From Clostridium sp. Cult3 (lineage in GTDB: Bacteria > Bacillota > Clostridia > Tissierellales > Tepidimicrobiaceae): a stretch of DNA of 64,000 nucleotides. Location of the stretch: contig NZ_PPXY01000038.1 in the NCBI RefSeq assembly GCF_021655115.1, positions 1 to 64,000 of the forward strand, in the 5' to 3' direction. Below, piece by piece: positions 54,178 through 63,937 of the stretch. The translations under genes were made by a program, and so were the position numbers. The notes beneath the pieces were generated by a model, which saw only the letters and a program-made list of their open reading frames with translations, made no database searches and had not been told where the DNA came from. Positions within the stretch are counted from its first letter, which is position 1. Each line of letters begins with the position of its first letter.

Positions 54178-56190
54178 ATGGGTTTTGCAGTAATAGCTGC
54201 GCCAATAGTTGGCATAATTGCCTTACTATTTGCTTTTTATAAAGCCAGTTCCATTGAGAAAGTGAGTCCTGGCAACGAAAGAATGAAGGAAATAGCGTCT
54301 TTTATAGAAGAAGGGGCTATGGCATTTTTAAGAAGAGAATACAGAGCCTTGTCTATATTTGTTATTGCTCTTTTTATCATATTGATAATAGCAATAAATT
54401 GGCAGACGGCAGTATCTTTCCTATTAGGAGCTATATTCTCAATATTTGCTGGTTATTTTGGCATGAAAGTAGCTACAAAAGCTAATGTGAGAACTGCTAA
54501 TGCAGCTAAAGAAAAAGGTATGAATAGTGCTTTAAACGTAGCTTTTTCTGGCGGAGCAGTAATGGGTATGAGTGTTGTTGGGTTAGGAATAATAGGTGTA
54601 TCTGTGTTATACATACTATTTGAAGAGCCATCAATCATTACAGGTTTTGGTTTAGGAGCTTCATCTATTGCGTTATTTGCTAGGGTAGGTGGGGGAATAT
54701 ATACTAAGGCAGCTGACGTAGGCGCTGACCTAGTAGGTAAAGTAGAAGCAGGAATACCTGAAGATGACCCAAGAAACCCTGCGGTAATAGCCGACAATGT
54801 TGGAGACAATGTTGGAGACGTAGCAGGGATGGGAGCAGATTTATTCGAATCCTATGTTGGAGCTATAATATCCGCTATTACATTGGGATTAGTTGCTTAT
54901 GGCGATGGTGGAGTTAAGTTTGCATTAGCACTATCATCAGTAGGAATATTAGCATCCATAATAGGAGTTTATTTCGTAAGAGGGGATAAGGATCCACAAA
55001 AGGCATTAAATAATGGAACTTTAGTTTCATCCGCCATAACGGTGGTATTTGCATTTATTCTAAGTAGAAGAATTTTAGATTCAAATAAACCCTTTATAGC
55101 TATTTTAGCAGGGTTAGCAGTAGGACTAATTATTGCAAGAATTACTGAATACTATACATCAGCAGATCATGCACCAGTAAAGAGGATTGCTAGTGAGTCA
55201 GAAACGGGAGCTAGTACTAATATCATTGGAGGTCTATCTGTGGGCATGATGTCTACTGGCGGACCAATTATAGTAATAGCCATTGGTATATTGATTGCTT
55301 TCTACGTATCTGGAGGTTTAACAGATCCAGCCTCAGGATTATATGGTATAGCATTAGCAGCTGTAGGAATGCTTTCAACAGCAGGTATGACTATTGCAGT
55401 AGATGCTTATGGTCCAATTGCTGACAACGCTGGTGGAATTGCAGAGATGTGTGATTTGCCAGAAGAAGTAAGGGATATTACAGACAAACTGGATTCCGTA
55501 GGAAACACAACAGCTGCAGTAGGTAAAGGATTTGCAATAGGTTCAGCAGCTTTGACAGCTTTAGCACTATTTGCATCTTATACTCAGGCAGTACATTTAA
55601 GTGGAATAAACCTAACAGAGCCAGCAGTAATTGCAGGTTTGTTTATAGGTGGAATGTTACCATTCCTATTCTCAGCTATGACTATGGAAGCAGTTGGAAA
55701 AGCTGCTTTTAGCATGATAGAAGAAGTAAGAAGACAATTTAGGGAAATCCCAGGAATAATGGAAGGTAAAGCAACACCGGAATATAGCACTTGTGTTGAT
55801 ATAAGTACAAAAGCCGCTTTAAGGGAAATGGTAGTACCAGGCATATTAGCAGTAGTTGTACCTATATTAATAGGATTACTTTTAGGAGCAGAAGCTTTAG
55901 GAGGACTTATTGCAGGTGCTCTAATTACAGGCGTATTAATGGCTATATTTATGGCCAATGCCGGAGGAGCTTGGGATAATGCTAAAAAGTATATAGAAGA
56001 AGGAAATCATGGTGGTAAGGGCAGTGAAGCCCATAAAGCTGCAGTAGTTGGAGATACGGTAGGAGATCCATTTAAGGATACCTCGGGGCCATCTTTGAAC
56101 ATATTAATAAAGCTAATGACCATAGTATCCTTAGTATTTGCAGAGCTTTTCCTAAATTACGGTGGAGTATTATTCAACTTATTTAAATAA
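54178..56190 (+). CDS. hppA: Membrane-bound K+-stimulated pyrophosphatase (ion-pumping)
   Basis: 670 residues with about 16 membrane segments. The catalytic loop is [49 protein letters not shown]; the second is [16 protein letters not shown] and the third [34 protein letters not shown]. The residue after GNTT is alanine ([11 protein letters not shown]), which marks the K+-dependent class rather than the K+-independent GNTTK class. Such enzymes pump Na+ or H+ with PPi hydrolysis; Na+ is common in clostridial members but not proven here. It follows secG after 20 bases with its own AGGAGG site. Confidence 0.95.
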   Translation: MGFAVIAAPIVGIIALLFAFYKASSIEKVSPGNERMKEIASFIEEGAMAFLRREYRALSIFVIALFIILIIAINWQTAVSFLLGAIFSIFAGYFGMKVATKANVRTANAAKEKGMNSALNVAFSGGAVMGMSVVGLGIIGVSVLYILFEEPSIITGFGLGASSIALFARVGGGIYTKAADVGADLVGKVEAGIPEDDPRNPAVIADNVGDNVGDVAGMGADLFESYVGAIISAITLGLVAYGDGGVKFALALSSVGILASIIGVYFVRGDKDPQKALNNGTLVSSAITVVFAFILSRRILDSNKPFIAILAGLAVGLIIARITEYYTSADHAPVKRIASESETGASTNIIGGLSVGMMSTGGPIIVIAIGILIAFYVSGGLTDPASGLYGIALAAVGMLSTAGMTIAVDAYGPIADNAGGIAEMCDLPEEVRDITDKLDSVGNTTAAVGKGFAIGSAALTALALFASYTQAVHLSGINLTEPAVIAGLFIGGMLPFLFSAMTMEAVGKAAFSMIEEVRRQFREIPGIMEGKATPEYSTCVDISTKAALREMVVPGILAVVVPILIGLLLGAEALGGLIAGALITGVLMAIFMANAGGAWDNAKKYIEEGNHGGKGSEAHKAAVVGDTVGDPFKDTSGPSLNILIKLMTIVSLVFAELFLNYGGVLFNLFK

Positions 56191-56195
56191 TATAA

Positions 56196-56221
56196 AAATC
56201 CCTCCTAATGGAGGGTTTTTT
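56196..56221 (+). terminator. Rho-independent terminator of hppA
   Basis: CCCTCC (56200-56205), loop TAAT, GGAGGG (56210-56215), flanked by A-run and T-run. Confidence 0.9.
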
Positions 56222-56371
56222 ATATGGTATAATTTATAATTAGATATTATTAGTAAAAACTATTGGATTTGTTATATTCCTATAGGGACAGATAATAATA
56301 TTATAGTAGGGCAGGTTTTGAAACTTGTATAAGGATATATATTTTGTTTTAAATAAAGGAAGGTATAGAAT

Positions 56372-57139
56372 ATGAAAATAACCATTGAAGATATAGAGCT
56401 GAATTATATTTGTGAAGGGGAAGGTCTAGATGTGTTGGTTCTCCATGGCTGGGGAGCTAATATAGAAACTGTTTTACCTATAGTAAATCTTTTAAAATCT
56501 GATTTTAAAGTATATGCCCTAGATTTACCTGGTTTTGGTAGTAGTGCTGAACCAAAGGAAGTATATGGCTCTTGTGATTATGCAAAAGTGGTTAAACAAT
56601 TTATCGATCAGATGGAAATGGAGAAAGTCATCTTAATAGGTCATTCCTTTGGAGGTAAAGTCTCCATATGGTTAGGAAATCTTTATCCTGAAATAGTAGA
56701 TAAAATTGTGCTCTTAGATAGTGCAGGATTAATTCCAAGGAGAGGATTAAAGTATTATATTAAGGTATATTGCTTTAAGGCCTTAAAAGCCATATATAAA
56801 GGACTATTTTTCTGGATAGATGACGATAAGAAGATGAAGAGATTTTATAAAAAGTTTGGTTCAACAGATTACAAAGATGCTGATGGTATAATGAGAAGGA
56901 TATTGGTCAAAGTAGTAAACGAAGATTTAAGACCCCTACTGAAAGATATAAAGGCTCCTACACTATTGATATGGGGAGATAGGGATACAGCAACTCCACT
57001 TTATATGGGTAAGATCATGGAAGAAGAAATCCCCGATAGTGGATTGGTAGTATTAGAAGGGGCAGGTCACTATTCATACTTAGACGATTTTAATAGATTT
57101 TCAATAATACTAAGGGCTTTTTTATTGCCAAACCAATAG
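56372..57139 (+). CDS. Alpha/beta hydrolase in wall-precursor cluster
   Basis: 255 residues. HGWGAN oxyanion region, nucleophile elbow GHSFGG (S92), a likely catalytic aspartate in IWGDRDTATPL and the histidine in EGAGHYSYLDD. The cap region is lysine-rich and helical (about 125-175). The substrate is unknown. It precedes the membrane MurF-like gene by 43 bases and Ddl follows, so a link to cell-wall precursors is plausible but inferred only from context. Confidence 0.8.
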   Translation: MKITIEDIELNYICEGEGLDVLVLHGWGANIETVLPIVNLLKSDFKVYALDLPGFGSSAEPKEVYGSCDYAKVVKQFIDQMEMEKVILIGHSFGGKVSIWLGNLYPEIVDKIVLLDSAGLIPRRGLKYYIKVYCFKALKAIYKGLFFWIDDDKKMKRFYKKFGSTDYKDADGIMRRILVKVVNEDLRPLLKDIKAPTLLIWGDRDTATPLYMGKIMEEEIPDSGLVVLEGAGHYSYLDDFNRFSIILRAFLLPNQ

Positions 57140-57182
57140 ATAAACAAATATAATGTAGATAGGGATTGCGGAGGTGAAGTAG

Positions 57183-58829
57183 TTGATAAAGCTAGTAATC
57201 TCATTATTAGCTCTCGTCTGGGCATATCTTATAATTGCTAGATCTAAGTACTTCTTACATATGATTCAGTTGGAAGGATACAAAGATAAAGAATATAGAA
57301 AGTGGCTTAAAGAAAGCAATAGGGCATATAATGATAGATTAAAAAAGGCCATGAAATATATTTTGGGAATAACCATAGCCTATATAATCATTGTGGCTTT
57401 GATTGGAAAACAAGGAAATTTTAAAAGGATTATAATATATGCTTATTATATAATTTGGACTTTTTACATGATGTCAACTAAAACTAAGGATGATGAAGCA
57501 AAAAAGCCTTTAGTATTTACCAAAAGGGCTAAAAGGCTTTATGCAGCAAATTTTGTAATAAATATAATCATACTATTAATCATCTGTACGATATATACAA
57601 AAAATATTAGTGATACAATATTATACTCCCCAGTACTGTTTTTATTGGGAACTATACTATATTATTTTCAATCAGAAACCATGTATCTATCCAATATACT
57701 AGTTAAGCCTGTTGAAAATACTATTAATACACGATATTTTCAACAGGCTCAAGATAAAATAGGTTCTATGAAGGGGCTGCATGTAGTTGGTATTACCGGA
57801 AGCTTTGGCAAAACTAGTACTAAATTTATAACGGGAACTATATTAAAACAAAAATATAGAGTGCTAAACACTCCAGAAAGCTACAATACCCCTATGGGTT
57901 TGAGTAAGGTAATAAATGATGATTTGACCGATAAGCATCAGATATTTATAGCTGAAATGGGAGCTAGAAATATAGGTGATATTAGGGAACTGACTGAACT
58001 AACTAAGCCTAAAATTGGAGTTATTACATCTATTGGCCCCACTCATTTAGAGACCTTCAAGAACCTAGAAAATATAATGAAAACTAAATATGAATTAATC
58101 GAAGAACTTCCTACCGATGGAGTCGCCATATTTAATTATGACAATGAACATATTAAAAAATTGGCGGATAAGACCTTTAAAGAAAAGATATTATACGGGA
58201 TGGAAAATACCGAGGATTTAGATATATATGCTGAAGATGTAGAGGTGTCTGAACTAGGATCTACTTTTACCATAAGGGATAAAGAAGGGAACAATATAAG
58301 ATGCACTACTAAGCTCCTTGGGAAACACAATATATACAATATATTAGCAGGAGCCAGTGTAGCCGTAGCCATGGGGATGGGTTTTGAGGAAATCAAAAAA
58401 GGCATACAAAAAATAGAGCCTATTCCTCACAGATTAAACATTATAAACCCAGGTACAGGAATAATAATAATCGATGATGCCTTCAACTCAAATCCTATTG
58501 GCGCAAAGGCAGCTTTAGACGTACTAAGCCAGTTTAAAGAAGGGAGAAAGATCATAGTAACTCCTGGTATGGTAGAACTAGGTAGAAGGGAAGCTGAGGC
58601 CAATAGGGAATTTGGAGTCAATATTGGAAAGGTATGTGACTATGTAATTTTAGTAGGAGCAAAGAGGACTGTTCCTATCTATGAAGGATTGATGGAAGTA
58701 GGATACAATAAAGATAATATATTTGTTGTAAATAATTTAGATGAAGCAACAGAGAAAATTCAATTGATAGCAAGGCCGAAAGATGTAATACTATTTGAAA
58801 ATGATCTACCAGATAATTATGATGAGTAG
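57183..58829 (+). CDS. Membrane-anchored MurF-type Mur ligase
   Basis: 548 residues from TTG 57183 (GGAGGTG 6 bases upstream). The first ~175 residues contain about five hydrophobic segments (near 3-20, 58-75, 82-98, 121-137, 146-162) in place of the UDP-MurNAc-binding domain of normal MurF. The central ATPase domain has GITGSFGKTST (203-213), AEMGARNIGDI, TSIGPTHLETF, and the C-terminal domain has PHRLNII, IIDDAFNSNP and VTPGMVELG. These are MurF-like features. Soluble MurF adds D-Ala-D-Ala to UDP-MurNAc-tripeptide; ddl directly downstream fits. No soluble MurF is in the window, so whether this is the essential enzyme or a specialised one cannot be told. Confidence 0.8.
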   Translation: MIKLVISLLALVWAYLIIARSKYFLHMIQLEGYKDKEYRKWLKESNRAYNDRLKKAMKYILGITIAYIIIVALIGKQGNFKRIIIYAYYIIWTFYMMSTKTKDDEAKKPLVFTKRAKRLYAANFVINIIILLIICTIYTKNISDTILYSPVLFLLGTILYYFQSETMYLSNILVKPVENTINTRYFQQAQDKIGSMKGLHVVGITGSFGKTSTKFITGTILKQKYRVLNTPESYNTPMGLSKVINDDLTDKHQIFIAEMGARNIGDIRELTELTKPKIGVITSIGPTHLETFKNLENIMKTKYELIEELPTDGVAIFNYDNEHIKKLADKTFKEKILYGMENTEDLDIYAEDVEVSELGSTFTIRDKEGNNIRCTTKLLGKHNIYNILAGASVAVAMGMGFEEIKKGIQKIEPIPHRLNIINPGTGIIIIDDAFNSNPIGAKAALDVLSQFKEGRKIIVTPGMVELGRREAEANREFGVNIGKVCDYVILVGAKRTVPIYEGLMEVGYNKDNIFVVNNLDEATEKIQLIARPKDVILFENDLPDNYDE

Positions 58830-58844
58830 ATAGGAGGGAATTTT

Positions 58845-60020
58845 ATGAAAAAAAGAGTAGCAGTTATATTCGGTGGGCGTAGTGTAGAACATGAAGTCTC
58901 TGTAATTACAGGACTTCAGGTGATGGAAAACATTGACAAGGATAAGTATCATGTAATCCCAATATATATTGACAAGGAAGGTAAATGGTTTACAGGGGAT
59001 AGCTTGATGAAGTTCGAAAACTTTAAGGATAGCAATTTAGATGACTTACAGGAAGTAGTATTAACACCAAAAACTAATGATCACAATCTGTATAGCCATC
59101 CTGAAAACATAGGTTTATTCAAGAAAAAGGTAATGGATAAGATAGACATAATATTTCCTACTATACACGGGACCAATGGTGAAGACGGCACCATCCAAGG
59201 ATTATTTGAATTGATGAATATACCTTATGTAGGTAGTGGAGTATTGGCTTCATCGGTAGGAATGGATAAAATACTTATGAAGGATGTATTTAAGGCTAAT
59301 GGCTTACCTATAGTAGATTACATGTGGTTCTATAGAAGGGAATGGATAGATGATCAGAAAAAAACTATAAAGGACATTGAAGAAGGATTAGGTTATCCTG
59401 TATTTGTAAAGCCAGCTAATCTTGGTTCTAGTATTGGCATATCTAAGGCAAAGGATAGAGAAGGGCTTATCCATGCAATGGAAATTGCCATAAGATATGA
59501 TCGAAAGATAATAGTAGAGGAGGCAATAGAAAACCCAAGAGAGATAAATTGTGCAGTAATGGGTTATGATGATAATGTTATTGCTTCCCTATGTGAAGAA
59601 CCTTTAGGCTGGGATGAGATACTAACTTTTGAAGATAAATATATAAAAAGCAATGCTAAGGGATTAGGCAAGGAAGGAAGTAGAAGAATAATTCCAGCAG
59701 ATATTGAAGATAATATAAGAGAAAATATAGAGGATATTGCAAGTAAAGCATTTATGGTCATTGATGGGGAAGGTAATGCAAGAATAGATTTTCTACTAGA
59801 TAGAGACAACAATATATACGTTAATGAAATAAATACACTACCAGGTTCTATTGCTTTTTATCTTTGGGAAGGCAAAGGGTATTCTTTTCAAAAATTAATA
59901 GATAATATGATAGATATAGCTATTAGAGTTCATGATGAAAAGAATAATAACATGTATCATTATGATGCAGATCTGTTTAACAAAGTTCATTTAGGAGGTA
60001 GTAAGGTAGGAAAAATGTAG
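58845..60020 (+). CDS. ddl: D-alanine--D-alanine ligase
   Basis: 391 residues, somewhat longer than the usual ~310-370. ATP-grasp blocks: VAVIFGGRSVEHEVSVITG, IIFPTIHGTNGEDGTIQGLFELMNIPYVGSGVLASSVGMDK, GYPVFVKPANLGSSIGISKAKD, EDKYIKSNAKG in the omega-loop, ARIDFLLDRDNNIYVNEINTLPGSIAFYLWEGKG. The KY pair in the omega-loop is characteristic of D-Ala-D-Ala rather than D-Ala-D-Lac ligases, so this is not a resistance ligase as far as I can read. It is 15 bases after the MurF-like gene. Confidence 0.9.
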   Translation: MKKRVAVIFGGRSVEHEVSVITGLQVMENIDKDKYHVIPIYIDKEGKWFTGDSLMKFENFKDSNLDDLQEVVLTPKTNDHNLYSHPENIGLFKKKVMDKIDIIFPTIHGTNGEDGTIQGLFELMNIPYVGSGVLASSVGMDKILMKDVFKANGLPIVDYMWFYRREWIDDQKKTIKDIEEGLGYPVFVKPANLGSSIGISKAKDREGLIHAMEIAIRYDRKIIVEEAIENPREINCAVMGYDDNVIASLCEEPLGWDEILTFEDKYIKSNAKGLGKEGSRRIIPADIEDNIRENIEDIASKAFMVIDGEGNARIDFLLDRDNNIYVNEINTLPGSIAFYLWEGKGYSFQKLIDNMIDIAIRVHDEKNNNMYHYDADLFNKVHLGGSKVGKM

Positions 60021-60046
60021 GATATTTTATATCTTACATTTTTTTT
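60016..60046 (+). terminator. Rho-independent terminator of ddl
   Basis: TGTAGGATAT (60016-60025), loop TTT, ATATCTTACA (60029-60038, one G-U pair), followed by eight T. It includes the ddl stop codon. Confidence 0.88.
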
Positions 60047-60137
60047 AAACAAATAGAGAAATACATGGTATAATTGGATAAACTAGTGTTTAATATATTA
60101 ATTAGATGAATAAAGAAACTATAAGGGGAGGAAGGTA

Positions 60138-62264
60138 ATGAGTCTTAGGGAAAACATAATAGAGCTTATGGAAAAGAAGGTCTATAAGCCTATGTTAAAA
60201 GAAGAATTAGCCCTTCAATTTGGATTAGAAGGAAAGGAAATTGCCATATTCTACAATGTATTAGAGGATATGGAAAAGGAAGGAGTAATCATAAAGACAC
60301 GAAATGAAAGATACGGTTTAGTAGAAAAAATGAATTTAGTAGTAGGAAAGATAGAGGGGAACGAAAAGGGATTTGGTTTTCTAATTCCTGATGATAAAAC
60401 AAAAGAAGACATATTTATACCAGCTGAGGACATGAATGGAGCCCTTCATGGTGATAGGGTAATTCTAAGAATAATCAGCAGAGGAGCACCTGGGAAAAAA
60501 GAAGAAGGAGAAGTAATTAGGATTCTCGAAAGAACTAATGATACTATAGTAGGTACCTTTGAAAGTAGCAAAAATTTTGGATTTGTAATACCAGATGACA
60601 CTAGGCTAGCCTATGATATATTTGTATCCAAATCGGATATTAATGGTGCTAAGACCAATCAAAAAGTAGTAGTAGAAATAACCAGATGGCCAGAAAAAAG
60701 AAGAAATCCAGAAGGAAAGATAGTAGAAATCTTAGGATATGTAGGGGAAAAAGGTACTGATATTTTATCTATAATAAAGCAATTTAAATTGCCAGAAGAG
60801 TTTCCACAGAAAGTACAAACTCAAGCAAACTCCATTGAACAAACTGTACCTCAAGAGGAAATCGAAAAGAGGGTGGACCTAAGGGAATTAAACACTTTTA
60901 CTATCGATGGAGCTGATGCAAAGGATTTAGATGACGCAGTATCTATAGAAAAGCTATCCAACGGAAATTATAAACTAGGAGTCCATATAGCTGATGTATC
61001 CCATTATGTGAAGGAAAGAACTGCCCTTGATAAGGAAGCCTATAAGAGGGGAAATAGTGTATATCTTGTAGATCGGGTCATACCCATGCTGCCAAAAGAA
61101 TTGTCTAATGGAATATGCAGTTTGAATCCTGATAAGGATAGACTGACTCTATCTGTATTAATGGAAATAGATAAAAGTGGCAATGTAGTAGATCATGAAA
61201 TAGTGGAAGGAGTCATAAAAAGCAAGGCAAGACTTGTATATGAAGATGTTTCAGATCTATTGGAGAAAGATGACGAGAAAGCATTAAGAAAACTAGAAGG
61301 AGTTTCAGAAGACTTAAGGATGATGGAAGAATTATGCCATATCCTCTATGAAAAAAGAGAAAGAAGGGGTAGTATAGACTTCGACTTTCCAGAAGCAATG
61401 ATAATACTAGACGAAGATGGCATACCTGTAGATATTGTAAAGGAAGATAGACGAATTGCCAATAGGATGATTGAAGAATTTATGTTAGTATGCAACGAAA
61501 CTATTGCAGAACATTTCTATTGGGCAGATGTTCCTTTCTTATATAGAATTCATGAAGAACCTGATATGGAAAGAATAGAAGAATTCAACAAATTTATTCA
61601 TAACTTTGGATATGTTATTAAAGGAAGCCAAGAAGTTCATCCAAAGGAATTACAGTTACTAACTAAGGAAGTAAAAGGAAAAAAGGAAGAAACACTAATC
61701 AATACCCTTCTTTTAAGATCCTTGAAAAAGGCTAGATATAGTAGTGAAGAAGATATACACTTTGGGTTGGCAGCTAAATATTATAGTCACTTTACAGCGC
61801 CTATTAGGCGATATCCAGACTTACAGATTCATAGGATTGTAAAAAGCTATATTAGTGGTAGGCTAAATTCTGATGAACAGGATAGATTAAACGTTCTACT
61901 ACCAAAGGTAGCGGATCATACCTCTATAACGGAAAGAACAGCTGAGGAAGCAGAAAGAGAAGTGGAGGATTTGAAAAAGGCTGAATATATGTCTACAAGG
62001 ATTGGCAATTCCTATGAAGGTATCATATCTTCATTAACCCATTTTGGAATGTATGTCCAATTGGACAATACTATAGAAGGTTTGGTCCATTTTAGCAATA
62101 TGATAGATGATTATTATTATTTTGATGAAGATAAGTACTATATTATAGGAGAACATACTAATAAAATATATAGATTAGGAGATACAGTAAATATTACTGT
62201 AATAAATACAGATTTGGTAAAGAGAAATATAGATTTTATGCTGGTACCTGAGAGCAAGATGTAG
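60138..62264 (+). CDS. rnr: Ribonuclease R
   Basis: 708 residues. N-terminal winged-helix (about 1-65), two cold-shock domains (GNEKGFGFLIPDDKTKEDIFIPAEDMNGALHGDRV and SSKNFGFVIPDDTRLAYDIFVSKSDINGAKTNQKV), RNB catalytic domain (FTIDGADAKDLDDAVSIEKL, HIADVSHYVKERTALDKEAYKRGNSVYLVDRVIPMLP, FTAPIRRYPDLQIHRIVKSYI) and C-terminal S1 domain. The basic tail of longer RNase R proteins is missing. It degrades structured RNA 3' to 5' and acts with tmRNA-SmpB on non-stop mRNA; smpB and ssrA follow directly. Confidence 0.95.
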   Translation: MSLRENIIELMEKKVYKPMLKEELALQFGLEGKEIAIFYNVLEDMEKEGVIIKTRNERYGLVEKMNLVVGKIEGNEKGFGFLIPDDKTKEDIFIPAEDMNGALHGDRVILRIISRGAPGKKEEGEVIRILERTNDTIVGTFESSKNFGFVIPDDTRLAYDIFVSKSDINGAKTNQKVVVEITRWPEKRRNPEGKIVEILGYVGEKGTDILSIIKQFKLPEEFPQKVQTQANSIEQTVPQEEIEKRVDLRELNTFTIDGADAKDLDDAVSIEKLSNGNYKLGVHIADVSHYVKERTALDKEAYKRGNSVYLVDRVIPMLPKELSNGICSLNPDKDRLTLSVLMEIDKSGNVVDHEIVEGVIKSKARLVYEDVSDLLEKDDEKALRKLEGVSEDLRMMEELCHILYEKRERRGSIDFDFPEAMIILDEDGIPVDIVKEDRRIANRMIEEFMLVCNETIAEHFYWADVPFLYRIHEEPDMERIEEFNKFIHNFGYVIKGSQEVHPKELQLLTKEVKGKKEETLINTLLLRSLKKARYSSEEDIHFGLAAKYYSHFTAPIRRYPDLQIHRIVKSYISGRLNSDEQDRLNVLLPKVADHTSITERTAEEAEREVEDLKKAEYMSTRIGNSYEGIISSLTHFGMYVQLDNTIEGLVHFSNMIDDYYYFDEDKYYIIGEHTNKIYRLGDTVNITVINTDLVKRNIDFMLVPESKM

Positions 62265-62283
62265 AGGCGACCTTTGGTCGCCT
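62265..62283 (+). repeat. GGCGACC-TTT-GGTCGCC hairpin after rnr (copy 2)
   Basis: AGGCGACC (62265-62272), loop TTT, GGTCGCCT (62276-62283). It shares the 17-base core with the gap-pgk hairpin at 48839-48855. Confidence 0.75.
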
Positions 62284-62301
62284 TAATGATGGAAAGATAT
62301 A

Positions 62302-62330
62302 TTGACAGTCGAGCAAAACCTTGATAAACT
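62302..62330 (+). promoter_or_regulatory. Possible promoter of smpB
   Basis: TTGACA (62302-62307), 17-base spacer, TAAACT (62325-62330), about 32 bases before the ATG. The -10 is weak. Confidence 0.55.
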
Positions 62331-62362
62331 CATAGTTAGACTAAAATTAGTGTGGTGATGTT

Positions 62363-62827
62363 ATGAAAAAAGAAAATGTAAAGATTGTAGCCTCTAACAG
62401 AAAAGCAAAACACGAGTACTTTATTGAAGAAACCATAGAAGCAGGTATTGCTCTAAGGGGAACAGAGGTTAAATCTATAAGACAAGGTAAGATAAATATA
62501 AAGGAAAGCTATGCGGTAGTAGAAAATGGGGAAGTATTTGTATATAGTATGCACATAAGTCCTTATGAACAGGGTAATATCTATAATGTAGATCCTGTTA
62601 GGAAGAGAAAACTATTACTCCATAAAAGGGAGATTAGAAGATTATCAGCGGCAGTTATGCAAAAAGGCTATACATTGATACCATTAACTGTATATATAAA
62701 AGATGGATTGGTGAAGGTGGAACTAGCCATAGCAAAGGGTAAGAAACTATATGATAAAAGAGAAACTATAGCAAAAAGAGATGCAGAAAGAAGAATGCAA
62801 CAACATATGTCAGAGAAATATAGGTAA
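62363..62827 (+). CDS. smpB: SsrA-binding protein SmpB
   Basis: 154 residues, the usual length. Blocks: [82 protein letters not shown], then [45 protein letters not shown]. The basic C-terminal tail enters the empty mRNA channel in trans-translation. The ssrA gene lies 165 bases downstream. Confidence 0.97.
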   Translation: MKKENVKIVASNRKAKHEYFIEETIEAGIALRGTEVKSIRQGKINIKESYAVVENGEVFVYSMHISPYEQGNIYNVDPVRKRKLLLHKREIRRLSAAVMQKGYTLIPLTVYIKDGLVKVELAIAKGKKLYDKRETIAKRDAERRMQQHMSEKYR

Positions 62828-62832
62828 GATTA

Positions 62833-62861
62833 TCAGGATGTCATTTTCTATGTCATCCTGA
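62833..62861 (+). repeat. Inverted repeat after smpB, related to the element at 6775
   Basis: TCAGGATG (62833-62840) pairs with CATCCTGA (62854-62861). The right side TGTCATCCTGAGTC resembles TGTCATTCTGAGCC at 6777-6790. It may act as a weak terminator for smpB. Confidence 0.5.
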
Positions 62862-62923
62862 GTCTAGTAAAGATATGGCTTTTACTATTGAGGAATTTTA
62901 TGTAAATTATAAAATCTGACTAA

Positions 62924-62952
62924 TTGACATAATATCATTATTTTGCTATAAT
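62924..62952 (+). promoter_or_regulatory. Consensus sigma-A promoter of ssrA
   Basis: Perfect TTGACA (62924-62929), 17-base spacer, perfect TATAAT (62947-62952). This is the strongest promoter in the window, as expected for an abundant stable RNA. Confidence 0.9.
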
Positions 62953-62992
62953 GAATAATGCACCAAAATAAGGTGTATACAGAATTTAACAT

Positions 62993-63343
62993 GGGGGCGA
63001 AAAGGTTTCGACGGGGATGTGGAAACAGGAGTAGCGAGTCGTTGTCGTCAAACAACGTAAAAAAATGACAACTAAATTAAACGCAAACGATAATTACGCA
63101 TTTGCTGCTTAATTAAAGTAGCACGTCCTACCCGAGAATCCCACGACTTGGGATAGGGCGCCAACTTAGTGGGGAACCGAGCCTTACAAAGCTTTGAGTA
63201 AGGAACGGAATCTATGAAGCTACCAAAACTGGAATCCTGTCAGTAGGAGTCTAGTGGAGGGAATGTCAAATTACTGACTGCACTCGGAGAAACTCTTGTG
63301 GAAATGTTTTCGGACGTGGGTTCGATTCCCACCGCCTCCACCA
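62993..63343 (+). ncRNA. ssrA: Transfer-messenger RNA (tmRNA)
   Basis: 351 bases. The 5' end GGGGGCGAAAAGGTTTCGAC and 3' end GGTTCGATTCCCACC-GCCTCC-ACCA form the tRNA-like domain; GGGGGCG (62993-62999) pairs with CGCCTCC (63333-63339) with one G-U. CCA is encoded. The tag reading frame starts with GCA at 63083 and reads ANDNYAFAA, ending in TAA at 63110-63112. It rescues ribosomes stalled on mRNA lacking a stop codon and adds the degradation tag, together with SmpB. Confidence 0.97.
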
Positions 63344-63371
63344 TAAAAGAACTTAAATATTGATACAATAG

Positions 63372-63404
63372 AAACTCCTTGATTTCAAGGGGTTTTTGTT
63401 TTTT
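63372..63404 (+). terminator. Rho-independent terminator of ssrA
   Basis: AAACTCCTTGA (63372-63382) and TCAAGGGGTTT (63385-63395, one T-G pair), followed by a T-rich run. Confidence 0.85.
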
Positions 63405-63937
63405 GGGGATAAATTTAAGATGAATTTTCTATATTTGCACACAGTAATGCTAAATTATGCACAAAGGTGTGCAGTTTTTTGTTGGTGGGTGCACTTTTTA
63501 GCGATAAGGGGGATGGGGAGGATGGAATTTTTGAATTATGCCTTATAGGAAAATCCTAAATGGAGAGTTTTTAGATTTAATTTCCAAATTATCTGAATAT
63601 AGGGTATAATGGAAATAGTATTTTAACCTTGGAATTGGAGGTGATTATTATAGAAATTGTTGGAGGTATAAAGATTATTTTAACAGTTGAGATTGAGTTT
63701 ATATCTAGTGAGAGAGGTTGTAAGATTAATAGAAAATAGGTTATTGGAAGAACTTATCTTCCCTTTAATGTTGTAATTTTATATAAACCTAGAAAATATA
63801 TCATTGTACGATATATGATACATATGCTGGGGTAGGAGGAATAAGTTGTTTTAATAAAATTGTGTAAAAGGAAGGGTTGAGTTAAAGATTAAGCTGATAT
63901 TTTTGGTAAAACCTAATTCAACTAAGGAGTGATTATA
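63404..63937. other. Gene-poor region downstream of ssrA
   Basis: About 530 bases without a convincing gene. It holds an inverted repeat TGCACAC (63436-63442) with GTGTGCA (63468-63474) followed by a T-run, a TATAAT at 63605-63610 of uncertain use, and a 32-codon reading frame from GTG 63641 to TAG 63739 preceded by GGAG (ends REFISSERGCKINRK-like; no family recognised). An AT-rich dyad lies near 63798-63823. The position directly after ssrA is a frequent integration point for mobile elements, but I see no second copy of the tmRNA 3' end within the window. Confidence 0.5.

Noticed and set aside
63641-63739. 32-codon frame after ssrA as a gene
   Set aside because: It has a GGAG box but no recognisable sequence pattern and could be chance in AT-rich DNA, so it is mentioned only in the region note.
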